Positions 1 to 8,169 of a DNA stretch of 64,000 nt are shown here, piece after piece; position 1 is the stretch's first letter; every line of letters begins with the position of its first letter. The DNA is taken from assembly GCF_001673155.1 (NCBI RefSeq), contig NZ_LZLE01000227.1, positions 1 to 64,000 of the forward strand, written 5' to 3'. Position numbers and translations under genes: made by a program. The notes beneath the pieces are model-generated. The model was not told the origin of the DNA. It was given only the letters and a program-made list of their open reading frames with translations, and ran no database searches. Source of the stretch: Mycobacterium sp. 1423905.2. GTDB lineage: Bacteria; Actinomycetota; Actinomycetes; Mycobacteriales; Mycobacteriaceae.

Positions 1-1
1 T

Positions 2-283
2 CGATACCTGACTGCCATCCGTCGGCGTCTGGACCGGCTTCCGTTCGCGCCCGAGGCCGACCGCGAGCGAATGCAGCGGGTGCACGCCGTGCAGGACGCC
101 TACCAACGGCTGCTGCATGCGCTGTCGGCGGCCCGCAGGTCGACAACCGAAGTGCGTGACATCGCCTGGCAGATCGAGGAGCTGCGGGTCAGCCTGTGGG
201 CCCAGCAACTCGGCACCCCACGCCCGGTCAGCGAGCAGCGCATCTACCGGGCGATTGACAGCGTTCACGACCACTTTGCCTGA
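2..283 (+). CDS. hrpA: ATP-dependent RNA helicase HrpA, C-terminal fragment
   Basis: Reading in frame from base 2 to the stop at 283 gives the last 93 or so residues of a protein whose start lies before the window. The tail contains WQIEELRVSLWAQQLGT followed by PVSEQRIYRAID, which matches the end of the DUF3418 region that closes bacterial HrpA-type DEAH-box RNA helicases. HrpA unwinds structured RNA and has been linked to mRNA processing and rescue of stalled ribosomes. The helicase core is outside the window, so the call rests on this tail alone. The next gene starts 28 bases downstream and has its own promoter-like sequence. Confidence 0.75.
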   Translation, partial: RYLTAIRRRLDRLPFAPEADRERMQRVHAVQDAYQRLLHALSAARRSTTEVRDIAWQIEELRVSLWAQQLGTPRPVSEQRIYRAIDSVHDHFA

Positions 284-297
284 GCCGGTCGATGCCC

Positions 298-303
298 TAC
301 CGT
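298..303 (+). promoter_or_regulatory. -10 hexamer for leaderless transglycosylase mRNA
   Basis: TACCGT fits the TANNNT -10 pattern and lies 7 bases before the GTG at 311. There is no Shine-Dalgarno sequence before that GTG, so transcription probably begins at the start codon. No convincing -35 box was seen. Confidence 0.4.
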
Positions 304-310
304 CACCAAG

Positions 311-1255
311 GTGAGCCAGGGAACCGCCGCTAGGCGATCGGTGCTGCTGGTCAGCGTCGTGCTGCTGTTGGGCGGCTGCACGCACGCGACGGCGCCGCCG
401 CAAACGAAGGGAACCGCCGCGACGCCGTCCGCCGCGGTCGCCACCGCGCTGGCGTCCACCGCGCCGCCGAACACACCTGAGGGCGCCCAGCCCCGGCTGG
501 CGGCAGAACCCGCGCAAATGGCCGACGACCTGGTCGCCGACGAGCTCGCGCTGCGCGACGCGTCGGCCCCCGAACCCACACTGGTCGCCGCCGCTCGGCG
601 CCAACAGGCGGCCTACCGCGCCATCGGCCGCCACCCCGACTGGGATGCCGTCACCCGCCCTCGGATCCCGGCGTCGCTGGTCGACGTCTACGACCGCAAC
701 GTCGACGCCCGCCGGCAACTCGGCGCCATGAGCCAGGCGAAGAACACGCTGCCCGCCTGGCGCATCGACCCGCCGACCCCGGCCGCCGACCTGCTCGGCT
801 ACTACCACGAGGCCGAAGCACAGTCCGGCGTCGGCTGGAATTACTTGGCCGCGATCAACCTGGTCGAGACGCGTTTCGGCAGCATCGTCGGGCTGAGCAG
901 CGCCGGCGCTCAAGGCCCCATGCAATTTCTGCCCTCGACGTTCGCCGCCTACGGCGAAGGCGGCGACATCGCGGCGCCCCGCGACAGCATCCTGGCTGCC
1001 GGCCGCTACCTGGCCGCCAATGGCTTCGCCAACGACCGCGACCACGCCATATTTCGGTACAACCACTCGAATCAATACGTGCAGGCCGTCGACCAGTACG
1101 CCGCGTTGATCGGTGCCGATCCCGCCGCGTTCGCTGGCTACTACCGGTGGGACGTCTACTTCGTCACCACAGCCGGCGACGTGGTGCTGCCGATCGGTTA
1201 CGCCGCCAATTCACCTGTGCCGGTCGACGAGTACTTGGCCAGTCACCCGCAGTGA
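311..1255 (+). CDS. Lytic transglycosylase lipoprotein
   Basis: A 314-residue protein with a GTG start. The N-terminus is a lipoprotein signal: two arginines, a hydrophobic run, then the lipobox LLGGC with the lipidated Cys at residue 23. A Thr/Ala/Pro-rich linker follows. The C-terminal half is a goose-lysozyme/SLT fold: GWNYLAAINLVETRFG places the likely catalytic Glu at residue 186, followed by GAQGPMQFLPSTFAAYG and RYNHSNQYV, all typical of mycobacterial soluble lytic transglycosylases. It would cleave the MurNAc-GlcNAc bond of peptidoglycan from the outer face of the membrane. The start has no Shine-Dalgarno but has a -10 hexamer 7 bases upstream, consistent with leaderless translation. 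Confidence 0.85.
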   Translation: MSQGTAARRSVLLVSVVLLLGGCTHATAPPQTKGTAATPSAAVATALASTAPPNTPEGAQPRLAAEPAQMADDLVADELALRDASAPEPTLVAAARRQQAAYRAIGRHPDWDAVTRPRIPASLVDVYDRNVDARRQLGAMSQAKNTLPAWRIDPPTPAADLLGYYHEAEAQSGVGWNYLAAINLVETRFGSIVGLSSAGAQGPMQFLPSTFAAYGEGGDIAAPRDSILAAGRYLAANGFANDRDHAIFRYNHSNQYVQAVDQYAALIGADPAAFAGYYRWDVYFVTTAGDVVLPIGYAANSPVPVDEYLASHPQ

Positions 1256-1313
1256 TTGACCGGCGCTCAGCCATTCCGTGCGCACAGGCCCCCGCAATGG
1301 AAGTATCGCGGGA

Positions 1314-2813
1314 GTGGCCCACAAGAAACCGCAGACGATCTCCTACCCGGCGGCAGAGGCACGTCCCCGCCGCCACGACACTGAACCGCTGGATCCGCAC
1401 GTCATCGTCCTGTTCGGCGCGACGGGGGATCTAGCCAAGCGCAAGTTGCTGCCTGGCCTGGCGTATTTGGATCAATCCGAGCTGGCGCCCAACATCGAGA
1501 TCGTCGCAACCTCGCTGGAGGACCTGAGCGACGACGAGTTCCGGGAACTGACCAAGTCGGCCATCGACGAGTTCGGCACGCACAAGCTCAGCCCCGAACA
1601 GTGGGCGAACTTCGCCAAAATCCTCAAGTACGTGCCGCAGGGCGCCGGCCCGGAAGCCCTGGCCGCCGCGGTCGCCGACGCCGAAGCCAACCTCGGCGAG
1701 GGCGTGCGGCGATTGCATTATCTGTCGGTCCCACCCAAGGCGGCGCGCGCGGTCATCGACATGCTCTGCGATGCCGGTCTGGTCGAGCGCTCCCGCGTGG
1801 TGATGGAAAAACCGTTCGGAACCGACTTGGAAAGCGCGGTGGCGCTCAACGACTTCGTGCACCAAACGTTCGACGAATCCGAGATCTTCCGCATCGACCA
1901 TTTCTTGGGCAAAGAGGCGGCGCAGAACATCTTGGCGTTTCGCTTCGCCAACGGCCTGTTCGAGCCGATTTGGAACCGCAACTTCATCGACCACATCCAA
2001 ATCGACATTCCCGAAGCCCTGGGCCTGGATCAGCGAGCGAATTTCTACGAAAGCACTGGCGCTTACAAAGACATGGTGGTGACCCACCTGTTTCAGGTGA
2101 TGGCCTTCGTGGTCATGGAACCGCCCACCGCGCTGGAGCCCTTTGCCATCAGCGAAGAAAAGAACAAGGTGTTCCGGTCGATGTTGCCGATCAAGCCGTC
2201 AAACGTGGTGCGCGGCCAGTACGCCGGCTACCGCGAAGAAGACGGGGTGGCAAGGGATTCCGACACCGAGACATTCATAGCGCTCAAGGTCGGTATCGAC
2301 AACTGGCGCTGGGCCGGGGTACCGATCTACCTACGCACCGGCAAGAAGATGGCCGAAGGTATCCGTGTCATCTCGATCGCGTTCAAAGAGGCGCCGCGGA
2401 CCATGTTCCCCCCGGGGTCCGGGGTAGGAACCCAAGGGCCTGACCACTTGACCTTCGACCTCGCCGACAACTCCAAGGTGTCGCTGTCGTTCTACGGCAA
2501 GCGCCCGGGTCCGGGCATGAAGCTGGAGAAGCTTTCCATGCAGTTCTCCACGCAGGAGATCGAGACCAACGTTGACGTGCTGGAAGCCTACGAACGGCTC
2601 ATCCTTGATGCGATGCGCGGCGACCACACCCTGTTCAACACCGCCGAGGGCATCGAATCGCTGTGGGAGCGTTCCGAAGATCTGCTCAACGACCCACCAC
2701 CGGCGAAGATGTACCAGCCCGGAACCTGGGGTCCCAACGCCATTCATCAACTGATCGCACCCAATGCGTGGCGACTGCCCTTCGAACGAGAGTGGCGCCA
2801 AGCCAAGTCCTAG
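1314..2813 (+). CDS. zwf: Glucose-6-phosphate 1-dehydrogenase
   Basis: From GTG 1314 the protein has 499 residues, the usual size for Zwf. The N-terminal Rossmann region carries GATGDLAKRK (about residue 35), and the active-site signature RIDHFLGKE begins at residue 193. The C-terminal domain motifs, including YLRTGKKM, are intact. It oxidises glucose 6-phosphate to 6-phosphoglucono-lactone with NADP, feeding the pentose phosphate pathway. GTG 1314 has GGAAG at 1299-1303, 10 bases upstream. An in-frame GTG at 1278 would add 12 residues but has no better signal. No opcA, tal or gnd gene is adjacent, so this is not the classic pentose-phosphate cluster and may be one of several zwf paralogues. 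Confidence 0.9.
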   Translation: MAHKKPQTISYPAAEARPRRHDTEPLDPHVIVLFGATGDLAKRKLLPGLAYLDQSELAPNIEIVATSLEDLSDDEFRELTKSAIDEFGTHKLSPEQWANFAKILKYVPQGAGPEALAAAVADAEANLGEGVRRLHYLSVPPKAARAVIDMLCDAGLVERSRVVMEKPFGTDLESAVALNDFVHQTFDESEIFRIDHFLGKEAAQNILAFRFANGLFEPIWNRNFIDHIQIDIPEALGLDQRANFYESTGAYKDMVVTHLFQVMAFVVMEPPTALEPFAISEEKNKVFRSMLPIKPSNVVRGQYAGYREEDGVARDSDTETFIALKVGIDNWRWAGVPIYLRTGKKMAEGIRVISIAFKEAPRTMFPPGSGVGTQGPDHLTFDLADNSKVSLSFYGKRPGPGMKLEKLSMQFSTQEIETNVDVLEAYERLILDAMRGDHTLFNTAEGIESLWERSEDLLNDPPPAKMYQPGTWGPNAIHQLIAPNAWRLPFEREWRQAKS

Positions 2814-2853
2814 CCGCTACTACATCTCTCACCTTCACCATATAGGGCATTGG

Positions 2854-2892
2854 GGGGCTTGCGGCAAGACCGGGGTCATGCCGCAAAATCGC
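2854..2892 (+). promoter_or_regulatory. Rifamycin-associated element upstream of rox
   Basis: A G-run leads into the imperfect palindrome CTTGCGGCAAG (2858-2868), then TGCCGCAAAATCGC at 2879-2892. The same arrangement with identical spacing occurs before arr at 26685-26723. A possible -10 (TATAGG) lies at 2841-2846. RAEs are known upstream of rifamycin-inactivating genes in actinobacteria; assignment here is by resemblance and by the genes downstream. Confidence 0.75.
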
Positions 2893-2932
2893 TGGCCGAA
2901 GCCAGGACTCAATGCATTTGGGGGTGCGAAGT

Positions 2933-4406
2933 ATGGCCGGTCATGCGGTGGTAATCGCCGGGGGAGGCCCGACGGGGCTGATGCTGGCGGGTGAATTGGC
3001 GTTGGCGGGGCGCGGATATTGCCGTCGTGGAGCGGCGCGTTAACCAAGACCTGGTCGGTGCCCGTGCGGGCGGCTTACATGCGCGGACCATTGAAATCCT
3101 CGACCAGCGAGGGATCGCGGAGCGCTTCTTGGCGGAAGGAACGGTAGCTCAGGTTGCAGGGTTCGCCCAGATCCGGTTGGACATCAGTGATTTCCCGACC
3201 CGCCACCCCTACGGGCTCGCGTTGTGGCAGAACGACATCGAGCGCATACTCGCCGGCTGGGTCGACGAGCTTGGGGTGCGCATCTATCGCGGGCAGCAGG
3301 TGAGCAGCTTCGTCCGACGTCCAGGCGGGCTGAATATTGAGCTCTCCGACGGCACCCGCCTCGCGGCGGAGTATCTCGTCGGGTGCGACGGGGGCCGCAG
3401 CACTGTGCGCAAGGCGGCCGGCATCGAGTTCCGCGGCTGGGAGGCAACAACGAGTTATCTGCTCGCCGAAGCCCAATTCTCCTGCGCAGCCGGCGAAGAG
3501 CCGCAGTGGGGCATTCGGCATGATCCCCTAGGCGTCCACGCCCTGGCCAAGCCGGACAACGGGGGAGCGGTGCGCATCATGGTGACCGAACGTCACCTGA
3601 ACACCACCGGGACCCCGACGTTGGCCGAACTCAGTGAGGCGCTCGTCGCGGTCTATGGCACCAGCTACGGAATCCACAGTCCCGCATGGATTTCCAGGTT
3701 CACCGATGCCGCGCGGCAGGCCGTGACCTATCGCGACGGACGTATTCTGCTGGCTGGTGACGCCGCACATGTCCATCACCCGGTCGGCGGACAGGGTCTG
3801 AACACCGGAGTACAAGATGCGGTGAACCTCGGTTGGAAGTTGGGCCAAGTGGTGAACAAGACCTCGCCCGATGCACTGCTGGACACCTACCATGCCGAAC
3901 GCCATCCGATCGCCGCGCGCGTGCTGCGGAATTCGTTGGCTCAGATCGCGCTGCTCCGCAACTTCGACGAGCGCACGGATGCATTGCGCGATACGCTATC
4001 TGGGTTACTTGCGCTAGAGGAGCCACGGATTCGATTCGGCGGCATGATGTCCGGATTGGATATCCGATACGACCTCGGTGACGCGCACCCGCTGGTAGGT
4101 CGTCGCATGCCCGACCTCGACCTGATCACCGCAACCGGCCCAACTCGGATGTATTCGCTGCTTCACGACGCGCGGCCAGTGCTGCTCAATCTCGATGAAG
4201 CCCGCTCCGCCATCGCTTCCCATGCCACGCACGTTCGCTGGGTCAATGCCAAGCATCTCGGTCGGTGGGAACTTCCGGTAGTGGGTGCAATCCCGGCTCC
4301 GAATGCCGTGCTGGTCAGGCCCGATGGATACGTGGCCTGGGCCGGCGACGTGGCCGACCCGGATCTTCTTGCGGCGCTGAAATATTGGTTCGCGGATCGG
4401 CGTTAG
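2933..4406 (+). pseudogene. rox: Rifampicin monooxygenase-like FAD hydroxylase, frameshifted
   Basis: This is a class A FAD monooxygenase of the PheA/TfdB type, closest by eye to rifampicin monooxygenase Rox. ATG 2933 (GGGGG at 2920-2924) starts the FAD-binding Rossmann strand with GGGPTGLMLAGELALAG, but this frame ends at 3043. The rest, beginning DIAVVERR and running to 4406, is in another frame. One extra base near 3011 explains the break. The remainder is well preserved: CDGGRSTVRK, the FAD motif GDAAHVHHPVGGQGLNTG, and a thioredoxin-like C-terminal domain. The apparent ORF from ATG 2991 lacks the nucleotide-binding motif. Either the gene is newly dead or the sequence has a one-base error. 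The RAE upstream supports a rifamycin role. Confidence 0.75.
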
Positions 4407-4612
4407 CCGCCCACCCCTTGCAAATCGGCTAATCCGCTGCGGACTCCCTCGTCGACCTGGTCTGACACCCCGCCGCCGTCCGAAGTCATGACCGCCGGCT
4501 GACAGCTGCAACTAAGGGTGCCGAAGGCGCTTGGGTCGGCGCTGGCCGGAGACGCGACGATGACGGCGATACCAAGTGCAGCGGCGGTGCAGAGCTTGAA
4601 CGTCTTGTTCAC
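4403..4612 (-). CDS. Small secreted hypothetical protein
   Basis: A 69-residue protein beginning MNKTFKLCTAAALGIAVIV, a clear signal peptide ending near ASPASA-DP. The mature part is only about 43 residues, has a Cys pair in TLSCSCQPA, and ends in an amphipathic stretch (VDEGVRSGLADLQG). Similar very short secreted proteins with this tail are common in mycobacteria and have no known role. Its stop overlaps the stop of the rox-like gene by 4 bases in convergent orientation. Confidence 0.65.
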   Translation of the reverse strand: MNKTFKLCTAAALGIAVIVASPASADPSAFGTLSCSCQPAVMTSDGGGVSDQVDEGVRSGLADLQGVGG

Positions 4613-4721
4613 CAGCGGTCTCCGTCAATAGCTTGCCCGAAGCCTACCGGCTAGCGGCTGGAACGGCGCGCTGAAACGCTAGGTAGTCAGACGTGCGGCT
4701 CGGGCACCGGCCAGGAATCCG

Positions 4722-5066
4722 TCACCCGTGGCAAACGCATCGTTCGGGCCTCTGCGATGGCAGAACATGCCCGGTACGGGCCGGCCCAGCGAACCGGCCG
4801 CTCATCGGGCGCCGGACCGGGCGACGAGGGTCCATGGTGCACAGCGCCTCGGGGAAACGGCGGTGCAACTCGTCGAGGTGCCGATGCGCCTCATTCAACT
4901 GATCGCGCAGTGTCGCGGCACGTTTCACCTGCTGACGCTGACGGCGAACCGCCCGTCGATTGACGTCGTCGTCGTGTGTTTTGAGCTGCTCGGACAACTC
5001 GGCGATCGTCGCGCGCAGGGCCACAGCGAGCATGCGAGCTTGCTTCCCGCCAATATCGTCGGCCAT
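4722..5066 (-). CDS. Hypothetical coiled-coil protein
   Basis: A 114-residue protein from ATG 5066. GAAGGA lies about 7 bases before this start, which is why the longer reading frame reaching 5474 is not used. Residues 15-80 or so are a charged helical region (ATIAELSEQLKTHDDDVNRR, then repeated Arg/Gln and Leu heptad-like spacing), probably a coiled coil. The last 30 residues are Pro/Arg-rich and probably disordered. No family is recognised. It is divergent from the three-helix-bundle protein at 5210, with about 140 bases between them for both promoters. Confidence 0.6.
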   Translation of the reverse strand: MADDIGGKQARMLAVALRATIAELSEQLKTHDDDVNRRAVRRQRQQVKRAATLRDQLNEAHRHLDELHRRFPEALCTMDPRRPVRRPMSGRFAGPARTGHVLPSQRPERCVCHG

Positions 5067-5209
5067 CGCAGAATCCTTCACAGCAGCTTTGATACCGCCC
5101 ACGCCGAGCACCACGCGACTACCGGGGAACCGATAGGTGAACACCGGTTGACGGTTCGTAGTTGTTAACCCAAGCTGTCTGGGTGATCGAGATCGATGAG
5201 GAGCAGAAG

Positions 5210-5452
5210 ATGGCCGACATCGAACGTCGGTTGACCAAGACCTACGGGCATCTTTCCGCTGATCTCGTCTCCGCCACCGTCCACGAAACCCGCCTGCGCT
5301 ACCGCGACAGCCGCATTCGCGATTACATCCCGCTTCTGGTCGAGCGCCGCGCGCGCGCCGAACTAACCGAAACAAGCAAGCGCGCCGTGCGCGGTCAACA
5401 CGGCGGAGCCGGAGCACCCGCCCCCGACACCACCCCAGCGGCGACCGCTTAG
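5210..5452 (+). CDS. Three-helix bundle dimerization domain protein
   Basis: An 80-residue protein. Its core, VEQ-like [19 protein letters not shown] then [19 protein letters not shown], matches a small actinobacterial family annotated as three-helix bundle dimerization domain proteins. The family has no established function. ATG 5210 is chosen because GAGGAG lies 6 bases upstream. In-frame GTG 5183 and TTG 5162 are possible longer starts without such a site. The tail is Gly/Ala/Pro-rich and likely unstructured. Confidence 0.65.
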   Translation: MADIERRLTKTYGHLSADLVSATVHETRLRYRDSRIRDYIPLLVERRARAELTETSKRAVRGQHGGAGAPAPDTTPAATA

Positions 5453-5682
5453 CGACCAGGGATCGTCTTTCCAACGTTGTTACCGCGTGCGTGGGTACTC
5501 CGCGCGTCGAGTCTGCGCTAGCTGCATCGAACCTGCGCCCGTATCAACTAAGAGCGTCATCTCGCGCGCTGAGCGCAGACTCGCCGCGTCAAGAATTCAT
5601 CAAGAACCCGTGCAGGCTCCGTGCTGAGTCTGGTGACAGCGCAAGACAGCGTTCATCACCAACTCAGTACAAGGAGAATCAC

Positions 5683-6018
5683 ATGTTCACTCGCCGATTC
5701 GCAGCCTCCGTCGCCGCCACCACCTTGACCGCGGGCGCATTGAGCCTGGCCGCACTCGGCTTCGCGGGCGCCGCTGGCGCCAGTTCGACCGACGACGCGT
5801 TCCTGGCCCAGCTGCAAGCGGACGGCATCACGCCTCCGTCCGCCGCCCGCGCCATCAGCGACGGGCACGCCGTCTGCACCGCCCTCAACCAGGGCCAGTC
5901 CAGCCAGCAGGTCATCAACTCCGTGGCCAGGACAACCGGCCTGAGCAGCAAGGGCGCCAAGACGTTCGCCGTCGACGCAGCTTCGGCCTACTGCCCGCAG
6001 TTCGTCACCACCACCTAA
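5683..6018 (+). CDS. DUF732 secreted protein
   Basis: A 111-residue exported protein. AAGGAG at 5671-5676 lies 6 bases before ATG 5683. The signal peptide runs to about residue 33 (GFAGAAGA). The mature domain, [19 protein letters not shown], then a Cys in [10 protein letters not shown] and a second Cys in AYCPQF, is the DUF732 pattern found in many copies in mycobacterial genomes. The two Cys probably form a disulfide. The function is unknown. A strong hairpin follows 15 bases after the stop. Confidence 0.85.
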   Translation: MFTRRFAASVAATTLTAGALSLAALGFAGAAGASSTDDAFLAQLQADGITPPSAARAISDGHAVCTALNQGQSSQQVINSVARTTGLSSKGAKTFAVDAASAYCPQFVTTT

Positions 6019-6033
6019 CCGCCACCACTACCC

Positions 6034-6061
6034 TGCGGGGACCCACTGCTGGGTCCCCGCA
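6034..6061. terminator. Bidirectional hairpin terminator
   Basis: A perfect 12-bp stem, TGCGGGGACCCA paired with TGGGTCCCCGCA, with a 4-base loop. It lies between the convergent DUF732 and ngg genes and could serve both. There is no clear U-tract, as is common in mycobacteria. Confidence 0.75.
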
Positions 6062-6073
6062 TTCGGTGTGCGG

Positions 6074-7870
6074 TCACCTGCGGTCAGCGCGTGACTCCTC
6101 GGGAGTCCAGGCCAGCGGCTGACCTGGCTGGCCAGGGAACAAGAAGTCGATAAAAGCCGCGGCGGTCGGTTGCGGCTCATGGTTGGCCAGGCCGGGCCGT
6201 TCGTTGGCTTCGATGAACGCGTAGTCGGTTCCCGTCACGTCGGGCACGAGCAAGTCGATGCCCGTCACCGGGATGCCGATCGCCTCGGCCGCCTTGACCG
6301 CAACACGACAAAGTTCCGGGTTCACCCGACTGGTGACGTCATGAATGGTGCCACCTTGATGCAAGTTGGCGGTGGGCCGCACCTGCAGCCGAGTTCCCTG
6401 TGGCAGTACGTCATTCAGCGACCACCCGGCCTTGGCGACCGACGTCTCGGTGATGATGTCGAACGGAATCTTCGACTCACCCCCGGTAGCCGCCGAACGC
6501 CGTCGGCTCTCGGCCTCGATCAAGTCGCGCACGGTGTGCTCGCCGGTGCCGATGATTTCAGGGGGCATCCGCAGCGCAGCGGCGACGACCCGACCGTCGA
6601 TGACCACCAACCGCAGGTCGTCACCCTGCATGCGCTGCTCGATCAACACCTCAGGGTGCTGCTCCCTGGCCCTGGCCACCGCGGCGATCAAATCGTCAGG
6701 ACCATTCTCCGCGGTCACGCCCACGGTGATGCCCTTGCCCTGCTCACCGCGCGTCGGTTTGACGACGACCTCTTCGACCTCAGTAAGGAACGCGAGATCT
6801 TCGTCGTCTGAGGTGGCCAGGCGGGCCGCCGGCACTTTGATACCCGCCTGCTTGACCAGTCGCCGGGTCAACCGCTTGTCGTCGCACCGGCACATCGCCA
6901 CTGCGGAGGTGTACTCCGACAGCGATTCGCGGGTGATGACGCTGCGCCCGCCGTGGCTGAGTCGCATCTCGCCGGTCTCGGCGTCCAGCACCTCCACCCA
7001 GATGCCGCGGCGCAGCGCCTCGTCGGCGATGATCCGAGCGTAGGGGTTGAGATCGTTGACTGTCTCCGGCGGCGCGGTGAACAACGGCTCGTTGATGGCG
7101 TTCTTGCGCTTGATCGCCAGCACCGGGACGCGGCGGAACCCCAGCTTCTCGTAAAGCCCGATGGCCGCGGCGTTGTCGTGTGCCACCGACAAATCCAGAT
7201 AGGCGCGCCCGGCTCGGCGGAAATGGTCGGCGACGGCTCGAGTCAGGGCTTCACCGATTCCAGGTAGCCGCGCCGCCGGGTCGACCGCCAGGCTCCACAA
7301 GCTCGAGCCATGTTCGGGATCGTCGAAAAGAAGTTGATGGTCGACACCGGTCACGGTTCCCACGACGGCGCCATCGTCGTCACGCACGGCGATCAGGTAG
7401 GTCACCGCCTCGACGTTGAGATGGTTGTTCCAGATCGTCTCGACCGGCCCGGGGACCATGCCGCACCGTACGTACACCCGGTTCATCGCATCGGCGTCGA
7501 CCGGGTCGTTCAGCGAACGCACCGTCACTCCCGGTGGCGGGGGTGTCGACTCGTCGTCGTGCGAGTCCTCGGCGAAGCGCAGTCGGTAGGTATGGCTGGG
7601 ATCGATGAACAACTCTGTCGGCGCTCCGGCGACCACCACATGAGACTCACGCGCGTAGATACAGATGTCCCGGCGCCCGGGCGCCTCCTGCCGCAATGCC
7701 TCGGCCAGTTCGGTGGCGTCGGCGAAGGTCTGACCAAAGATCAGCCGACCCCAGCCCAGCTCGAGCTCGACATTCTTCGCCATCCCTTCCAGCAGGTGCG
7801 GAGGCGACGCGTCGTGCAAGCCCAGGGTGATCGCTTCGGGATGATCCGGGGCGGGGTCAAGAACGCTCAT
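6074..7870 (-). CDS. ngg: N-acetylglutaminylglutamine synthetase (GNAT + ATP-grasp)
   Basis: A 598-residue fusion. The N-terminal third is a GNAT acetyltransferase domain (VDPAARLPGIGEALTRAV and NAAAIGLYEKLGF). The C-terminal half is an ATP-grasp ligase (VVVKPTRGEQGKGITVGV, EQRMQGDDLRLVVIDG and FIEANERPGL). This arrangement is that of NAGGN synthetase, which acetylates and joins glutamine units to make the osmoprotectant dipeptide. ATG 7870 is preferred to 7909 because AGGGGG lies about 9 bases upstream. The partner asparagine-synthase-like amidotransferase, usually the next gene, is not in the window. The NAGGN-type M42 peptidase lies 5.3 kb away on the same strand. Confidence 0.88.
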   Translation of the reverse strand: MSVLDPAPDHPEAITLGLHDASPPHLLEGMAKNVELELGWGRLIFGQTFADATELAEALRQEAPGRRDICIYARESHVVVAGAPTELFIDPSHTYRLRFAEDSHDDESTPPPPGVTVRSLNDPVDADAMNRVYVRCGMVPGPVETIWNNHLNVEAVTYLIAVRDDDGAVVGTVTGVDHQLLFDDPEHGSSLWSLAVDPAARLPGIGEALTRAVADHFRRAGRAYLDLSVAHDNAAAIGLYEKLGFRRVPVLAIKRKNAINEPLFTAPPETVNDLNPYARIIADEALRRGIWVEVLDAETGEMRLSHGGRSVITRESLSEYTSAVAMCRCDDKRLTRRLVKQAGIKVPAARLATSDDEDLAFLTEVEEVVVKPTRGEQGKGITVGVTAENGPDDLIAAVARAREQHPEVLIEQRMQGDDLRLVVIDGRVVAAALRMPPEIIGTGEHTVRDLIEAESRRRSAATGGESKIPFDIITETSVAKAGWSLNDVLPQGTRLQVRPTANLHQGGTIHDVTSRVNPELCRVAVKAAEAIGIPVTGIDLLVPDVTGTDYAFIEANERPGLANHEPQPTAAAFIDFLFPGQPGQPLAWTPEESRADRR

Positions 7871-8169
7871 GCCCGGTGTCCCCCTACCGGCTGACACTGC
7901 GACCTGCATTCATGCTGGTCAGATTGCCCAACTTCGTTCAGGTTAACCGCGGTCGCCACAGCCCGGCCTCCCAACTGACGCCCCATGGTGTTTTTGTCTA
8001 CCCGCCTGCGGCAGCAATCACCACCGGAGGCGAGTTATTGGAGAGGCACCGCACAGTGAAACGAGCGCTCCCAAACCCCGAAGAGTCAGGCTCGACGCAC
8101 ATCAACCTCATAGCAAATACCGAGGTGACACTGCTGTCGAGCGGTGCTCTCATCCCGTAAGGTGCCCCC
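7871..8169. other. Divergent intergenic region, ngg / LuxR regulator
   Basis: About 300 bases with no supported gene. TAAGGT at 8158-8163 is a -10 hexamer 6 bases before the GTG at 8170, again suggesting a leaderless mRNA. No convincing operator palindrome or sigma-factor-specific promoter for ngg was found. Confidence 0.45.

Noticed and set aside
4722-5474. A 250-codon minus-strand frame covering the three-helix-bundle gene
   Set aside because: Its first half is the antisense of the plus-strand gene; only the part from ATG 5066 has a ribosome binding site and coding character.
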